From NCBI GenBank assembly GCA_964019415.1, contig OZ025873.1, positions 9,694,460-9,758,459 on the forward strand: a stretch of DNA of 64,000 nt, given 5' to 3'. This document shows positions 22,939 through 33,300 of this stretch, piece by piece. The DNA comes from Ianthella basta (taxonomy: Eukaryota > Porifera > Demospongiae > Verongiida > Ianthellidae). The notes below the pieces were generated by a model. That model did not search any database. It worked only from the letters and a program-made list of their open reading frames with translations, and was not told the origin of the DNA. The translations under genes were made by a program, and so were the position numbers. Each line of letters opens with the position of its first letter. Within the stretch, counting starts at the first letter, position 1.

Positions 22939-25900
22939 TTTGTGTGTGTGTGCAAGTGTGTGCAGGTGTGTGTGCAAGTGCTTACTCTAGAGGGTTGAAT
23001 TCTCAGGGTCAAAGCATGTGTCACAGACAGATGCAGCCAAAGGCTTCGGAGGGAAATATGGTGTGCTCAAGGATCGCCAAGACAAGGTAGAACCTCCCAG
23101 TAGTGTGTGTGTGTGGGGGGGGGGGGGGGGGGGGGGATGAAACAAGGTGTTGGAAAGTCGTGCAGAGGTGGGAGGGAGGCCACTACACACATGACATGTG
23201 ACTGGTGTAGTGTTGTGTGTTGTTGGGTGAAAACACCAGCTAATGGCCACATTAGTGCAGTGATATTGTCATAGCATGAGGGGCGGGGCTGTGAGTGGAT
23301 GAGGGGCGTTTATCTCAAAATTGTGCCATCTATTCTGTCCTCATACACCTTGAGCCCCACCCCGCTATGCCACTGATGTCGTCCTGGTGCCCCCACTTGT
23401 CTGTGCTCTATCATTAGTACTGACCCCTCTCCTACCCAACTCATTGTCTCCTCCCCTGCCCCACCCCCTGCCTCTTGTCTCCTCCCCTGCCCCACCTCCT
23501 GCCTCTTGTCTCCTCCCCCTGCCCCACCCCCTGCCTCTTGTCTCCTCCCCCTGCCCCACCCCCTGCCTCTTGTCTCCTCCCCCTGCCCCACCCCCTGTAG
23601 AGTGCAGCGGGCTGGGACTACCAGGCAAACCTGCAGCAACATGAGTCACAGCGAGATCACTCAAAGGGCTTTGGGGGCAAGTATGGCGTGGAGAAAGACA
23701 GAGTGGATAAGGTGAGTTCAGTTGATAGAATTGCGAAAGGTCGTACTATTTTGAGTTAGGATGTGCTTTCCTCCCCCTCCTCTCCCTCCCTCCCCCTCCC
23801 TCCCCCTCCTCCCCCCTCCCCTCCCCCTCCCCTCCCCCCTCAGAGTGCTGTAGGTTGGGAGTACCAAGCTCAGCTCTCCAAGCACGAGTCCCAGACTGAT
23901 GCTGCCAAAGGCTTTGGAGGCAAGTATGGTGTGCAGAAGGACCGAGTAGACCAGGTGAGCGGGTTGGGGAGTCCTGGTAGCTAAACTGAGAGGGAGTGAG
24001 GCGACGTGTGAGGGGTGAGTGTGAGGAGGGAGGGAATGAGGTGGCGTGTGAGGGGCGAGTGTGAGGAGGGAGGGAATGAGGCAACGTGTGAGGGGTGAGT
24101 GTGAGGAGGGAGGGAATGAGGCGACGTGTGAGGGGTGAGTGTGAGGAAGGAGGGAATGAGGCGACGTGTGAGGGGTGAGTGTGAATAGGGAGGGAATGAG
24201 GCGACGTGTGAGGGGTGAGTGTGAGGAGGGAGGGAGTGAGGCGACATGTGAGGGGTGAGTGTGAGGAGAGAGGGAATGAGGCGACGTGTGAGGGGTGAGT
24301 GTGAGGAGGGAGGGAATGAGGCGACGTGTGAGGGATGAGTGTGAAGAGGGAGGGAATGAGGCGACGTGTGAGGGGTGAGTGTGAGGAGGGAGGGAATGAG
24401 GCGACGTGTGAGGGGTGAGTGTGAGAAGGGAGAGGATGGTAGCATGTTGGGGAGATAAGAGCCTGTAACGGAAACTTTGAGCAGATCAAGTAGTGATAAA
24501 GGTAGTTCAACAAAGGAAGAGTGATCATGTAGGTGATGGAGGCCTGTCATGCCAAATTTGCCCCCCCCCCCCCCCATAATTAGGCCCCTGCGGAACCGAA
24601 AAAGCAACCGAAATGGTTCCCCCTCTGCTAAATCACCAGCGCCAGCGCGTATTGACGGTCAGATTCGTCTTGTACTTGTACCCTGACGTCTTTCCCATGT
24701 TGGGACGCATTCTCAATCCAGGATAACATGTTTCGTTCGATGAAAAGGCGATTTCGTTCATTAGATGGGTGTTTTGGTTCGATTTATAGGCGATTTCGTT
24801 CGATGAGTGAACGATTTTGTTCAATGAATAGACGATTTCAGCCAACATGTCTTTGCTGCGCGCTCAAGATCCACCACAACAACGAATATCGGGAGACGAA
24901 AGGGACTTTGTCACTACGGCGGAACCATTATGGCAGCCACTTTCTGCTGTTTTTGGCCCGGTGGAACCATTTCGGCATGACAAGCCTGTCCCACCCCCTG
25001 CCTCTTGTCTCCTCCCCCTGCCACACCCCCTGCCTCTTGTCTCCTCCCCCTGCCCCACCCCCTGCCTCTTGTCTCCTCCCCTGCCCCACCCCCTGCCTCT
25101 TGTCTCCTCTGCCCCACCCCCCCTGCCTCTTGTCTCCTCCCCCTGCCCCACCTCCTGCCTCTTGTCTCCTCCCCCTGCCCCACCCCCTGCCTCTTGTCTC
25201 CTCCCCCTGCCCCACCCCCTGCCTCTTGTCTCCTCCCCCTGCCCCACCCCCTGCCTCTTGTCTCCTCCCCCTGCCCCACCCCCTGTAGAGTGCAGCGGGC
25301 TGGGACTACCAGGCAAACCTGCAGCAACACGAGTCACAGCGAGATCACTCAAAGGGCTTCGGGGGCAAGTATGGCGTAGAGAAAGACAGAGTGGATGAAG
25401 TGAGTTATGTCAAGGGCATACCTGCTAGGTGGTTAGCCACCCCCTTTCCTCCCCCTCCCTCCTCTCCCCTCCCCCTCCTCCCCCTTCCTCCCCCTCCCCT
25501 CCTCCCCCTCCCCTCCTCCCCCTCCCTCCTCCCCCTCCCCTCCTCCCCCTCCCTCCTCCCCCTCCCTCCCCTCCCCCCTCAGAGTGCTGTAGGTTGGGAG
25601 TACCAAGCTCAGCTCTCCAAGCACGAGTCCCAGACTGATGCTGCCAAAGGCTTTGGAGGCAAGTATGGTGTGCAGAAGGACCGAGTGGACCAGGTGAGCA
25701 GGTTGGGGAGTCCTGGTAGCTAAACTGAGAGGGAGTGAGGCGACGTGTGAGGGGTGAGTGTGAGGAGGGAGGGAATGAGGTGGTGTGTGAGGGGTGAGTG
25801 TGAGGAGGGAGGGAATGAGGCGACGTGTGAGGGGTGAGTGTGAGGAGGGAGGGAATGAGGCGATGTGTGAGGGGTGAGTGTGAGGAGGGAGGGAATGAGG

Positions 25901-28900
25901 TGACGTGTGAGGGGTGAGTGTGAGGAGGGAGGGAATGAGGCGACGTGTGAGGGGTGAGTGTGAGGAGGGAGGGAATGAGGCGACGTGTGAGGGGTGAGTG
26001 TGAAGAGGGAGGGAGTGAGGCGACGTGTGAGGGGTGAGTGTGAGGAGGGAGGGAATGAGGCAACGTATGAGGGGTGAGTGTGAGGAGGGAGGAAATGAGG
26101 CGGCGTGTGAGGGGTGAGTGTGAGGAGGGAGGAAATGAGGTGACGTGTTAGGGGTGAGTGTGAGGAGGGAGAGGAGTCTCAGTAGCTGTACAGTTGGTTC
26201 ATCATGGGAGATGTGCCCTAGGATAATCACTTGTTGGAGCATGCGGTGTTGCTATAGAGAATTGGCTTCTTTTAAGTTAATGTAGTCCACATCATGAGGT
26301 CATGTGGTTACATTACTGTTGGCAAAGACGTGAGGTGCGTGGAGGAAGTCTTTAGAAGTGCACAAATCAATGGCTTGCCGGTGCTGCTAGATGGAGATGT
26401 GTTTGACAACTACCTACCGGGTGTGGGACAGTGGTTTACTTCCTGTGTCGTTTGTGTGGACTGCTTTGGTAGCAGAAGGTTGAGCTACGTACATGAATCC
26501 TGTTGGCAGATCAGAACAATCATCCGCTGTAGACAGATAGGACAACTGTTCTCTGTAGAGATGTGTTTGCAGTTCGCCTTCCTACTAGCGGGGTACCTGG
26601 TAGCAGGCGGAGACAGTATAAGTTAGGGCAGATGGCCTCACACCCAGTACAGTACCTGTTTCTATTCCGACTTCTGCCACATGAAATTGTGAGCTCCAGT
26701 CAGATTGCAGAGTCATTCAAGAGAAACCATACCATTGGCAGCTCCGCGTTGGGATGAGAGTGGGATGGCTGCAGATGACAAAGTGGAAAGTGATATTCAC
26801 AGTCATTAGTCTCAAAGACTGGATCACTGAACATCTTATTACAATAAACATAGTGCACATTTGAAGTTCGGGAATTACTCCTTCAATTCTGGACGGAACA
26901 TCACGAAAAGTGGTAGAATTAGTAAGAGGCACAGCGAGAGCAACCTGGTCGAGCTGAAATTTGGTTTAAAGTCATTCTGTCCTAGTTCTTGCCACTTTTA
27001 CAGTCGCCACCATCTCTAAGAGATAGGGAAAAGATTGTGTTTTGTTGTTCGGAAACTCCTCCGTAAATTTTCTACCTATCTTCACCAAACAAGGAAGAGT
27101 ATATCACGGTAATACAGGAAGTGACCTAAGGTGGTTAGCGCCTTCGCCACTGGACTCTTTTAGACGAAATGAATTAACATAAGTAAATTCTGTGAGCATG
27201 GAGTTGTACGAGTGTACGAAATGCTCACAATTAAATGGCCAATTTGATTGGTTCAATGCTCAAATTACGAACCGTAGACTGGGAACCCACCCAAAGGGGG
27301 GGGGGGGGGGATTCAGCTAGTATCTACTAAAGACGACTCCTGCTTGGTACCCTACTCCTCTCTCTCCACTAGTGAGACTGGTACACCCGGGCCTGTCTTG
27401 TTACTGAGACTGGCACACCCAGGCCTGGCATAGTCTCGCGTAGCCAGACCGCCATCTTTGCTCAGACCCCGCCTTCGCAAAAGTCTTTTGCGAAGGCGGG
27501 GTCTGAGCAAAGATGGCGGTCTGGCTACGCGAGACTAGGCCTGGCACTCACTCTTTGCTATCATAATTACCAGTAGTTTAGAGTATTTTAGCTGCCTTTC
27601 CACCTTGTCTCATTCCCCTGCCCCACCCCCTGCTTCTTGTCTCCTCCCCCTGCCCCACCCCCTGCCCCACCCCCTATAGAGTGCAGCGGGCTGGGACTAC
27701 CAGGCAAACCTGCAGCAACACGAGTCACAGCGAGATCACTCAAAGGGCTTCGGGGGCAAGTATGGCGTGGAGAAAGACAGAGTGGATGAAGTGAGTTATG
27801 TCAAGGGCATACCTGCTGGGTGGTTAGCCACCCCCTCCCCCCCCTCCTCCCCCTCCTCCCCCTCCCCTCCCCCCTCAGAGTGCTGTAGGTTGGGAGTACC
27901 AAGCTCAGCTCTCCAAGCACGAGTCCCAGACTGATGCTGCCAAAGGCTTTGGAGGCAAGTATGGTGTGCAGAAGGACCGAGTGGACCAGGTGAGCAGGTT
28001 GGGGAGTCCTGGTAGCTGAGCGGAGGGAGTGAGTGGACGTGTGAGGGGTGAGTGTGAGGAGGGAGGGACTGTGGTGTGTGAGGGGTGAGTGTGAGGAGGG
28101 AGGGACTGTGGTGTGTTGGGGACAGAGTGAGTGTTGAGTGTGCACAGCTTGTTTAGTGCCTATAGAGCTATCCCCCTTATTGCAGTCTGCCCACACTTAT
28201 GATGAGATGGAGGAGGTGAAGCCAGGGCAGCGAACTGCTACTGGAGTGCCAAGTTAGTCTAAGGCTAGCTACCAGTGTCCCTCTGCCTTGTTATGTGCCG
28301 TGACTGTCTTGCTAGGAGCCCAAACAGGAGGAATTCGGGCTCGGTTTGAGAACATGGCGAAGGCAGAGGCAGATGAGGCGGAGCGACAGGCTGCTGAGGA
28401 GAAGGAACGGCGACGCAAACGGGAGGCTGTTGAACGCCAGAGGATGGAGGAGGTACAGGCTGTCCGTGGGCCAGGGCTGTGTGCTTTGATGGTTGTCACT
28501 AGGAGGCTCAGGGTTGGGTTCCTTCTTGCACACACTGCAGGCTGAGCGGGAGCGGGAGCGGGAGGAGCCAGAACCTTATGAGGAGCCAGAACCAGAACCA
28601 GAGCCAGAGCCAGAGCCAGAACCTGAGCCATATGAAGAACCTGAGCCATATGAAGAACCTGAACCAGAGCCGAAGCCATACACAGAGGTGGGTGTCGTGT
28701 TGTGTGAGCTGTGGCATGTCTAGCACTTGTGCATGGCCTTGCAGGAGGAGCCAGCAGAGCCCCAGCAAGACCTGTATGAGAATGTGCAGACCGTCCAGCA
28801 GGGGGAAGAGCAGGTGGGTGGGGTAGAGGAGAGTGAGTGGGTGGGGCAGGGGAGAGTGAGTGGGTGGGGCAGGGGAGAGTGAGTGGGTGGGGCAGGGGAG

Positions 28901-29624
28901 AGTGAGTGGATGGGGCAGGGGAGAGTGAGTGGATGGGGTAGAGGAGAGTGAGTGGGTGGGGCAGGGGAGATTGAGTGGGTGGGGTAGAGGAGAGTGAGTT
29001 GGTGGGGCAGGGGAGAGTGAGTGGGTGGGGTAGAGGAGAGTGAGTTGGTGGGGCAGGGGAGAGTGAGTGGGTGGGGCAGGGGAGAGTGAGTGGGTGGGGC
29101 AAGGGAGAGTGAGTGGGTGGGGCAGGGGAGAGTGAGTGGATGGGGTAGAGGAGAGTGAGTGGGTGGGGCAGGGGAGAGTGAGTGGATGGGGCAGGGGAGA
29201 TTGAGTGGATGGGGCAGGGGAGAGTGAGTGGATGGGGCAGGGGAGAGTGAGTGGGTGGGGCAGGGGAGAGCAGATGGGTGTGGCAGGGGAGAGCGGCTGG
29301 GTGGGGTATTGAGCACAATCTGTCTCCTCTCTCCTTTAGTATCCTGATGCTGCGGATGAGGCTGGTGGTGACGCAGGTGAAGGAGAGGGCTTCACTGTAC
29401 AGGCTGTCTATGACTACCAAGCAGGTGTGTCCTAGCACAGTGGAGGGTGGTACCACTTGTTGACCCTCCCTTGCCCCACCCACCTGGCAGCTGGAGAAGA
29501 TGAGATTTCCTTTGATCCTGGTGACATCATTGTCAATGTGGAGGCCATCGATGAGGGCTGGTGGCTGGGTGAGATCAATGGCAAGCGTGGACTGTTCCCA
29601 GCCAACTACGTGGAGCGGGTGTGA
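22326..29624 (+). CDS. CTTN: Cortactin (Arp2/3- and F-actin-binding protein with SH3 domain)
   Basis: Sixteen exons: 22326-22409, 22593-22666, 22781-22833, 23007-23086, 23601-23711, 23844-23954, 25289-25399, 25583-25693, 27680-27790, 27879-27989, 28186-28252, 28316-28452, 28541-28687, 28745-28813, 29340-29424 and 29491-29624 (TGA); 531 residues, similar to vertebrate cortactin. Order of parts: N-terminal acidic Arp2/3-binding motif [22 protein letters not shown]; a partial first cortactin repeat (exon 4, [14 protein letters not shown]); six full 37-residue repeats, each exactly one phase-0 exon; a helical charged segment ([17 protein letters not shown]); a Glu-Pro-rich linker (exon 13, [10 protein letters not shown]) with Tyr residues; and a C-terminal SH3 domain with [25 protein letters not shown] and FPANYVERV. 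The protein promotes branched actin at the cell cortex. Exons 5-6, 7-8 and 9-10 are near-identical duplicates. Divergent from ACAD8 and convergent with ALDH6A1. Confidence 0.96.
22862..22937. repeat. (TG)n microsatellite in cortactin intron 3
   Basis: About 35 TG dinucleotides, continuing into imperfect TG/GT sequence to about 22980, just before the acceptor at 23006. Confidence 0.93.
23430..24430. repeat. First copy of the triplicated cortactin module (CT array, exons 5-6, 40-bp array)
   Basis: A CT-rich array of about 31-bp units (CTGCCCCACCCCCTGCCTCT core) ends at the acceptor of exon 5. After exon 6, about 11 copies of a 40-bp unit (GTGTGAGGGGTGAGTGTGAG core) occupy 23985-24430. The same arrangement recurs around exons 7-8 and 9-10. 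A G homopolymer (about 23117-23136) lies shortly before it. Confidence 0.92.
24541..24986. mobile_element. MITE-like insertion with imperfect terminal inverted repeats
   Basis: The left end GGCCTGTCATGCCAAATTTG (24541-24560) matches the reverse complement of 24968-24986 (GGCTTGTCATGCCGAAATG) with few differences. A second inverted match, CCGAAATGGTTCC (about 24609-24621 and the complement at 24963-24975), lies inside. The middle has several degenerate copies of CGATTTCGTTCGATGA and a C homopolymer. No transposase frame is seen. The sequence differs from the flanking GT/CT minisatellites and interrupts them. No target-site duplication could be defined. Confidence 0.5.
24985..26170. repeat. Second copy of the triplicated cortactin module (CT array, exons 7-8, 40-bp array)
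   Basis: Same order as the first copy: a 31-bp-type CT array up to the acceptor of exon 7, exon 7, a CCTCCCC-rich short intron, exon 8, and about 11 copies of the 40-bp GTGAGT-bearing unit at 25725-26170. Exon 7 equals exon 5 apart from a few bases and a DK-to-DE change at the end. Confidence 0.92.
26171..27600. other. A/T-richer stretch in cortactin intron 8, likely inserted DNA
   Basis: The intron between exons 8 and 9 holds about 1.4 kb that is absent from the other two copies of the module. Part of it (about 26750-27290) is visibly more A/T-rich than its surroundings. A G run ends it near 27297-27310. No coding frame with family resemblance is seen. It may be one or more decayed transposons in addition to the foldback annotated separately. 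Confidence 0.45.
27422..27546. mobile_element. 107-bp perfect foldback element with 9-bp target-site duplication
   Basis: 27431-27483 and 27485-27537 are exact inverted copies (53-bp arms) around a single central T. The hairpin is flanked on both sides by GGCCTGGCA (27422-27430 and 27538-27546), as expected for a 9-bp target duplication. Nine-base duplications with long terminal inverted repeats are typical of Mutator-like elements, so a MULE-type non-autonomous foldback is the best guess. Each arm carries AAAGATGGCGGT, a YY1/TISU-like sequence. Confidence 0.7.
27600..28125. repeat. Third copy of the triplicated cortactin module (short CT array, exons 9-10, short 40-bp array)
   Basis: A reduced CT array (27600-27679), exon 9, a CT-rich intron, exon 10 and only about two units of the GTGAGGGGTGAGTGTGAGG array. 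Intron 9 begins GTGAGTTATGTCAAGGGCAT exactly as intron 7 does, so copies two and three are the closest pair. Confidence 0.9.
28814..29290. repeat. 23-bp minisatellite, about 20 copies, starting at a cortactin donor
   Basis: Unit GTGGGGCAGGGGAGAGTGAG plus TGG. The array begins at the donor of exon 14 (CAG, then GTGGGTGGGG), and every unit contains GTGAGTGG, a donor-like sequence. The 23-bp period leaves all minus frames open. Confidence 0.94.
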
Positions 29625-30305
29625 CTGGCTGGGCGTGTGCTCATGTGCTTGTGTGCTGAATAGAAGATGTAATTTTAGGGACACTTCATTGACTGGATTA
29701 CTTTTGCATAGACCCGGCTATGCTCTTTGTAATGTGTTGCATTGTGTGTTATTGATGAAATAATTTTTGGTCTCAACTTGCCCACTCGTGCTACCATACC
29801 AGTCACAGTGAGTCCTTATAATTAGCTGCAGTGGTCTTGCTTACAGCCGAGGCACTCAGAGGTGAGGTTAATTATTACATGGCAGGAGATGTGCAATGAC
29901 AAGGGCTGCCCGTGAATTATGCTCCTGGAATATTGCATAATGAAGGTCTAGGTGCTGTCTGTAGCATGAGAGCTAGTCCTGGCCTGCATGTGATTGCGTC
30001 TCCTAGACCCACTGAGGTAGTATATACCACTGCAGTAGTACTGTCAACGTACCTCAACCCAGAGCGCAGGGGATCAAGACTGGGACAGCTCCTACTGAGG
30101 CAGTTATTAAGGAGAGATCCAACTCCTTGGGCAGCCTGACCTTGCAAACTGACAGACAGTTCCACGAACCTGTCCACTCTGCTCCTCCCACACCACATGC
30201 AGTGGACATCCTGTACACGTACACATAATGTATTATAGGCAGCTATATTACTTCCAAAGACACAAGCAGTGTCTATAGTCCTATGTATGGTCTGTTTGCA
30301 GGTGT
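29625..30305. other. Intergenic region between convergent cortactin and ALDH6A1; no gene seen
   Basis: About 680 bp holding the 3' UTRs of both genes. No canonical AATAAA was found for either; AATAATTTTTGG at about 29759 follows cortactin. No repeats or RNA genes were noticed. Confidence 0.6.
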
Positions 30306-33300
30306 CTACTTCATAGTGGGCATGGCTGTGGGCATGGAAGTGATGTTGGCATCGTCAGCACGCCACAGACTAGTGATGGTCTTGGTCTGAGTGTAGAACT
30401 GGACACCCTGGGGAGGGGACAGGGAGGGGAGGGGACAGGGAGGGGAGTGGAGGGGAGGGGACAGGGAGTGGAGGGGACAGGGAGGAGACAGGGAGGGGAG
30501 GGGACAGGGAGAGGACAGGGACAGGGAGGGGAGGGGTATAGCATGGAATGTGGGGTAGAGTACTGTGTGCAATCATAAGTACCTGTTTGCCATAGAAGTT
30601 GACATCGCCTCGGAAGCTTCCCCTGGAGCCCGTGAAGGAGAACATGGGCAAGGGTACAGGGATTGGAGCATTGATACCAATCTGACCCACGTCAACATCT
30701 TTCTGGAACTTGCGAGCCACGGAGCCTGACTGAGTAAAGATGGCTGTCCCATTGCCGTATGGGTTGTCGTTGATGATTTTGATGGCGTCATCCAGGGAGT
30801 CACAGTTCAGTGTCACCAAGACTGGACCAAAGATCTCCTCTTTGTAGCATGTCATGTCGGGCTAAGTGGGCGGGGCGGAGGAGGGGAGGGAGGAGTACGT
30901 GGGTGCGGAAGTGTAGGATACTACAATCTTAACATCAGCAAACCTTGACTTCTGAGAGGATAGTTGGCCCCACAAAATTGCCCTTTTCATACCCTTTCAC
31001 CTCTATGCCTCGTCCATCCAACTCCAACTAAAATAAGGGGGAAAGCACCCTAAACACTACACTATTCAAAGTGCTAGTTGAGCACAGTAGCTAGCACCTT
31101 GGCTCCCTCTTTGACCCCACTCTGCACGAGGTCACAGACTCGTTCTTTGGCCTCTGGAGAGATAAGAGGGCCGAGGTCGGCACCGGGTTGGTCCCCTGCA
31201 TTAACCTACAAGGGGCGTGACCAAGGATAAAGGTGGACTAGCCAGTCTGCTGTGTGGGATGGTTCACCTTGAGTGTTTGTGCCTTCTGCACTAGCTCTGG
31301 GATCCATTCTTTGGTCTCTCCAACAAAGATGGCAGTGGACAATGCCATGCACCGTTGCCCAGCAGCTCCAAATGCAGCCCCAACCAACTGCAGACAGGCA
31401 GGACGACACACGAGGTTACTACAGGCGGGACGACACACGAGGTTACTACAGGCGGGACGACACACGAGGTTACTACAGGCGGGACGACACACGACGTTAC
31501 TACAGGCGGGACGACACACTAGGTTACTACAGGCGGGACAACACACGAGGTTACTACAGGCAGGACGACGCACGAGGTTACTACAGGCAGGACGACACAC
31601 AAGGTTACTACAGGCAGGACGACACACGAGGTTACTACAGGCAGGACGACACACGAGGTTACTACAGGCAGGACGACACACGAGGTTACTACAGGCGGGA
31701 CGACACACGACGTTACTACCAACACAACTGATGGACAGCAGTGCTTGCCCTAACCTGGTTGATAGTGTGCTCCTTGTTGGCAGAGGGGTGGACAATAGCA
31801 TGGTTCTTTGCACCCATGTTGGACTGGACACGCTTACCATTCATACACCCTCGCACGTAGATGTACTGGCCCTGACGAAGAGAACCACAGAGTGTAACAG
31901 ACAGCACCACATGCAGCAGGAGAGACTGGCTCCCACTCACGCCCCTCCACACACACCACGTGCAGCAGGAGAGACTGGCTCCCACTCACACCCCTCCACA
32001 CGCACCACATGCAGCAGGAGAGACTGGCTCCCACTCACGCCCCTCCACACACACCACATGCAGCAGGAGAGACTGGCTCCCACTCACACCCCTCCACACA
32101 CACCACATGCAGCAGGAGAGACTGGCTCCCACTCACGCCCCTCCACACACACCACTTTGTCCGATCCTACAAAGGAGATGGCCCGGATAGCAGGGTGGTC
32201 ACACACAAAGTCCACAGCACTCTTGCGGCCATGAATCACATTTAGGACACCATCTGGTACGCCTGCCTCCTGCGCCATGGCAACCAGAGCCATGGCTGCA
32301 CCAGGGTCACGCTCTGATGGCTTCAGGACAAACGTGTTGCCTGTGACGATGGCCAATGGGAACATCCACAGGGGGATCATGGCAGGGAAGTTGAACCTGC
32401 AGCAGCAGCACAGAATAGAAGCTAGGTTCCCTCCTGCCCTACCATCCCGCCCTCTCACTCACGGAGTCACTCCTGCACAGACCCCCAGAGGCACACGATA
32501 AGAATAAGTGTCGAGGTCTGCTGATAGAGAGCTGAGCGTGTCACCAAGGTTTAGGCTGGGCACAGAGCAGGCATGTTCAACCACCTCTGCAGGTATCAGA
32601 GGAGGAGGGAAGACATGGGAGGGAAGAGGAGGCGAGGGGGGAGAGGGGGGAGAGGGGGGAAGGGAGGGGAGGGGAGAAGAGGGGGGAGAGGAGGCGAGGG
32701 GGGAGAAGGGGGAGGGGAGGGGAGGGGAGAAGAGGGGGGAGAGGAGAGGGAGGAGAGGGGGGAGGGGAGAGGGAGAAGAGGAGGGGAGGGGGAGAAGGGG
32801 GAGGGGAGGGGAGGGGAGGAGAGGGGGAGGGGAGGAGGTGAGGGGGGAGGGGAGAGGAGGAGGGGAGAGGGGGGAGGGGAGGGGGAGGAGAGAGGGAGGG
32901 GAGGAGTGGGGGAGAGGAAGGAGAGGGGGGGAGTGGCAGATTACCAAACTGCCAGAGCAATTTCTTTTATCCATGCAGCTCCACCCACTCAAGCACCACT
33001 AGCCACTCCCACTGCCCCACCCACTCACGCAGCCCCCGAAACACATCCCCCTCAGCATCAGCAAGGGTCTTGCCCTGCTCAGTGGTGATGATCTTGGCCA
33101 AATCGGACATGTTCTCCCGAATCAGGTGTTGTAGGTTGAACATGACACGCTGCCGAGAGAGGATGGAGACGTCAGCCCACGAGGGGAACGCTGCCTGAGC
33201 AGCCTCTGCTGCAGCAGTCATCTCTGCTTGAGTGGCACATGGCACACGTGTGACCACTTCGTTGGTGGCCTAGAGAGGTAGGGATGTCACTAGGTCAGTG

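Noticed and set aside
24728-25398. Plus-strand frames of 183-186 codons beginning in the MITE-like element and running into the CT array
   Set aside because: The N-terminal parts are non-coding element sequence and the rest is the CT minisatellite before cortactin exon 7; only 25289-25399 is a real exon.
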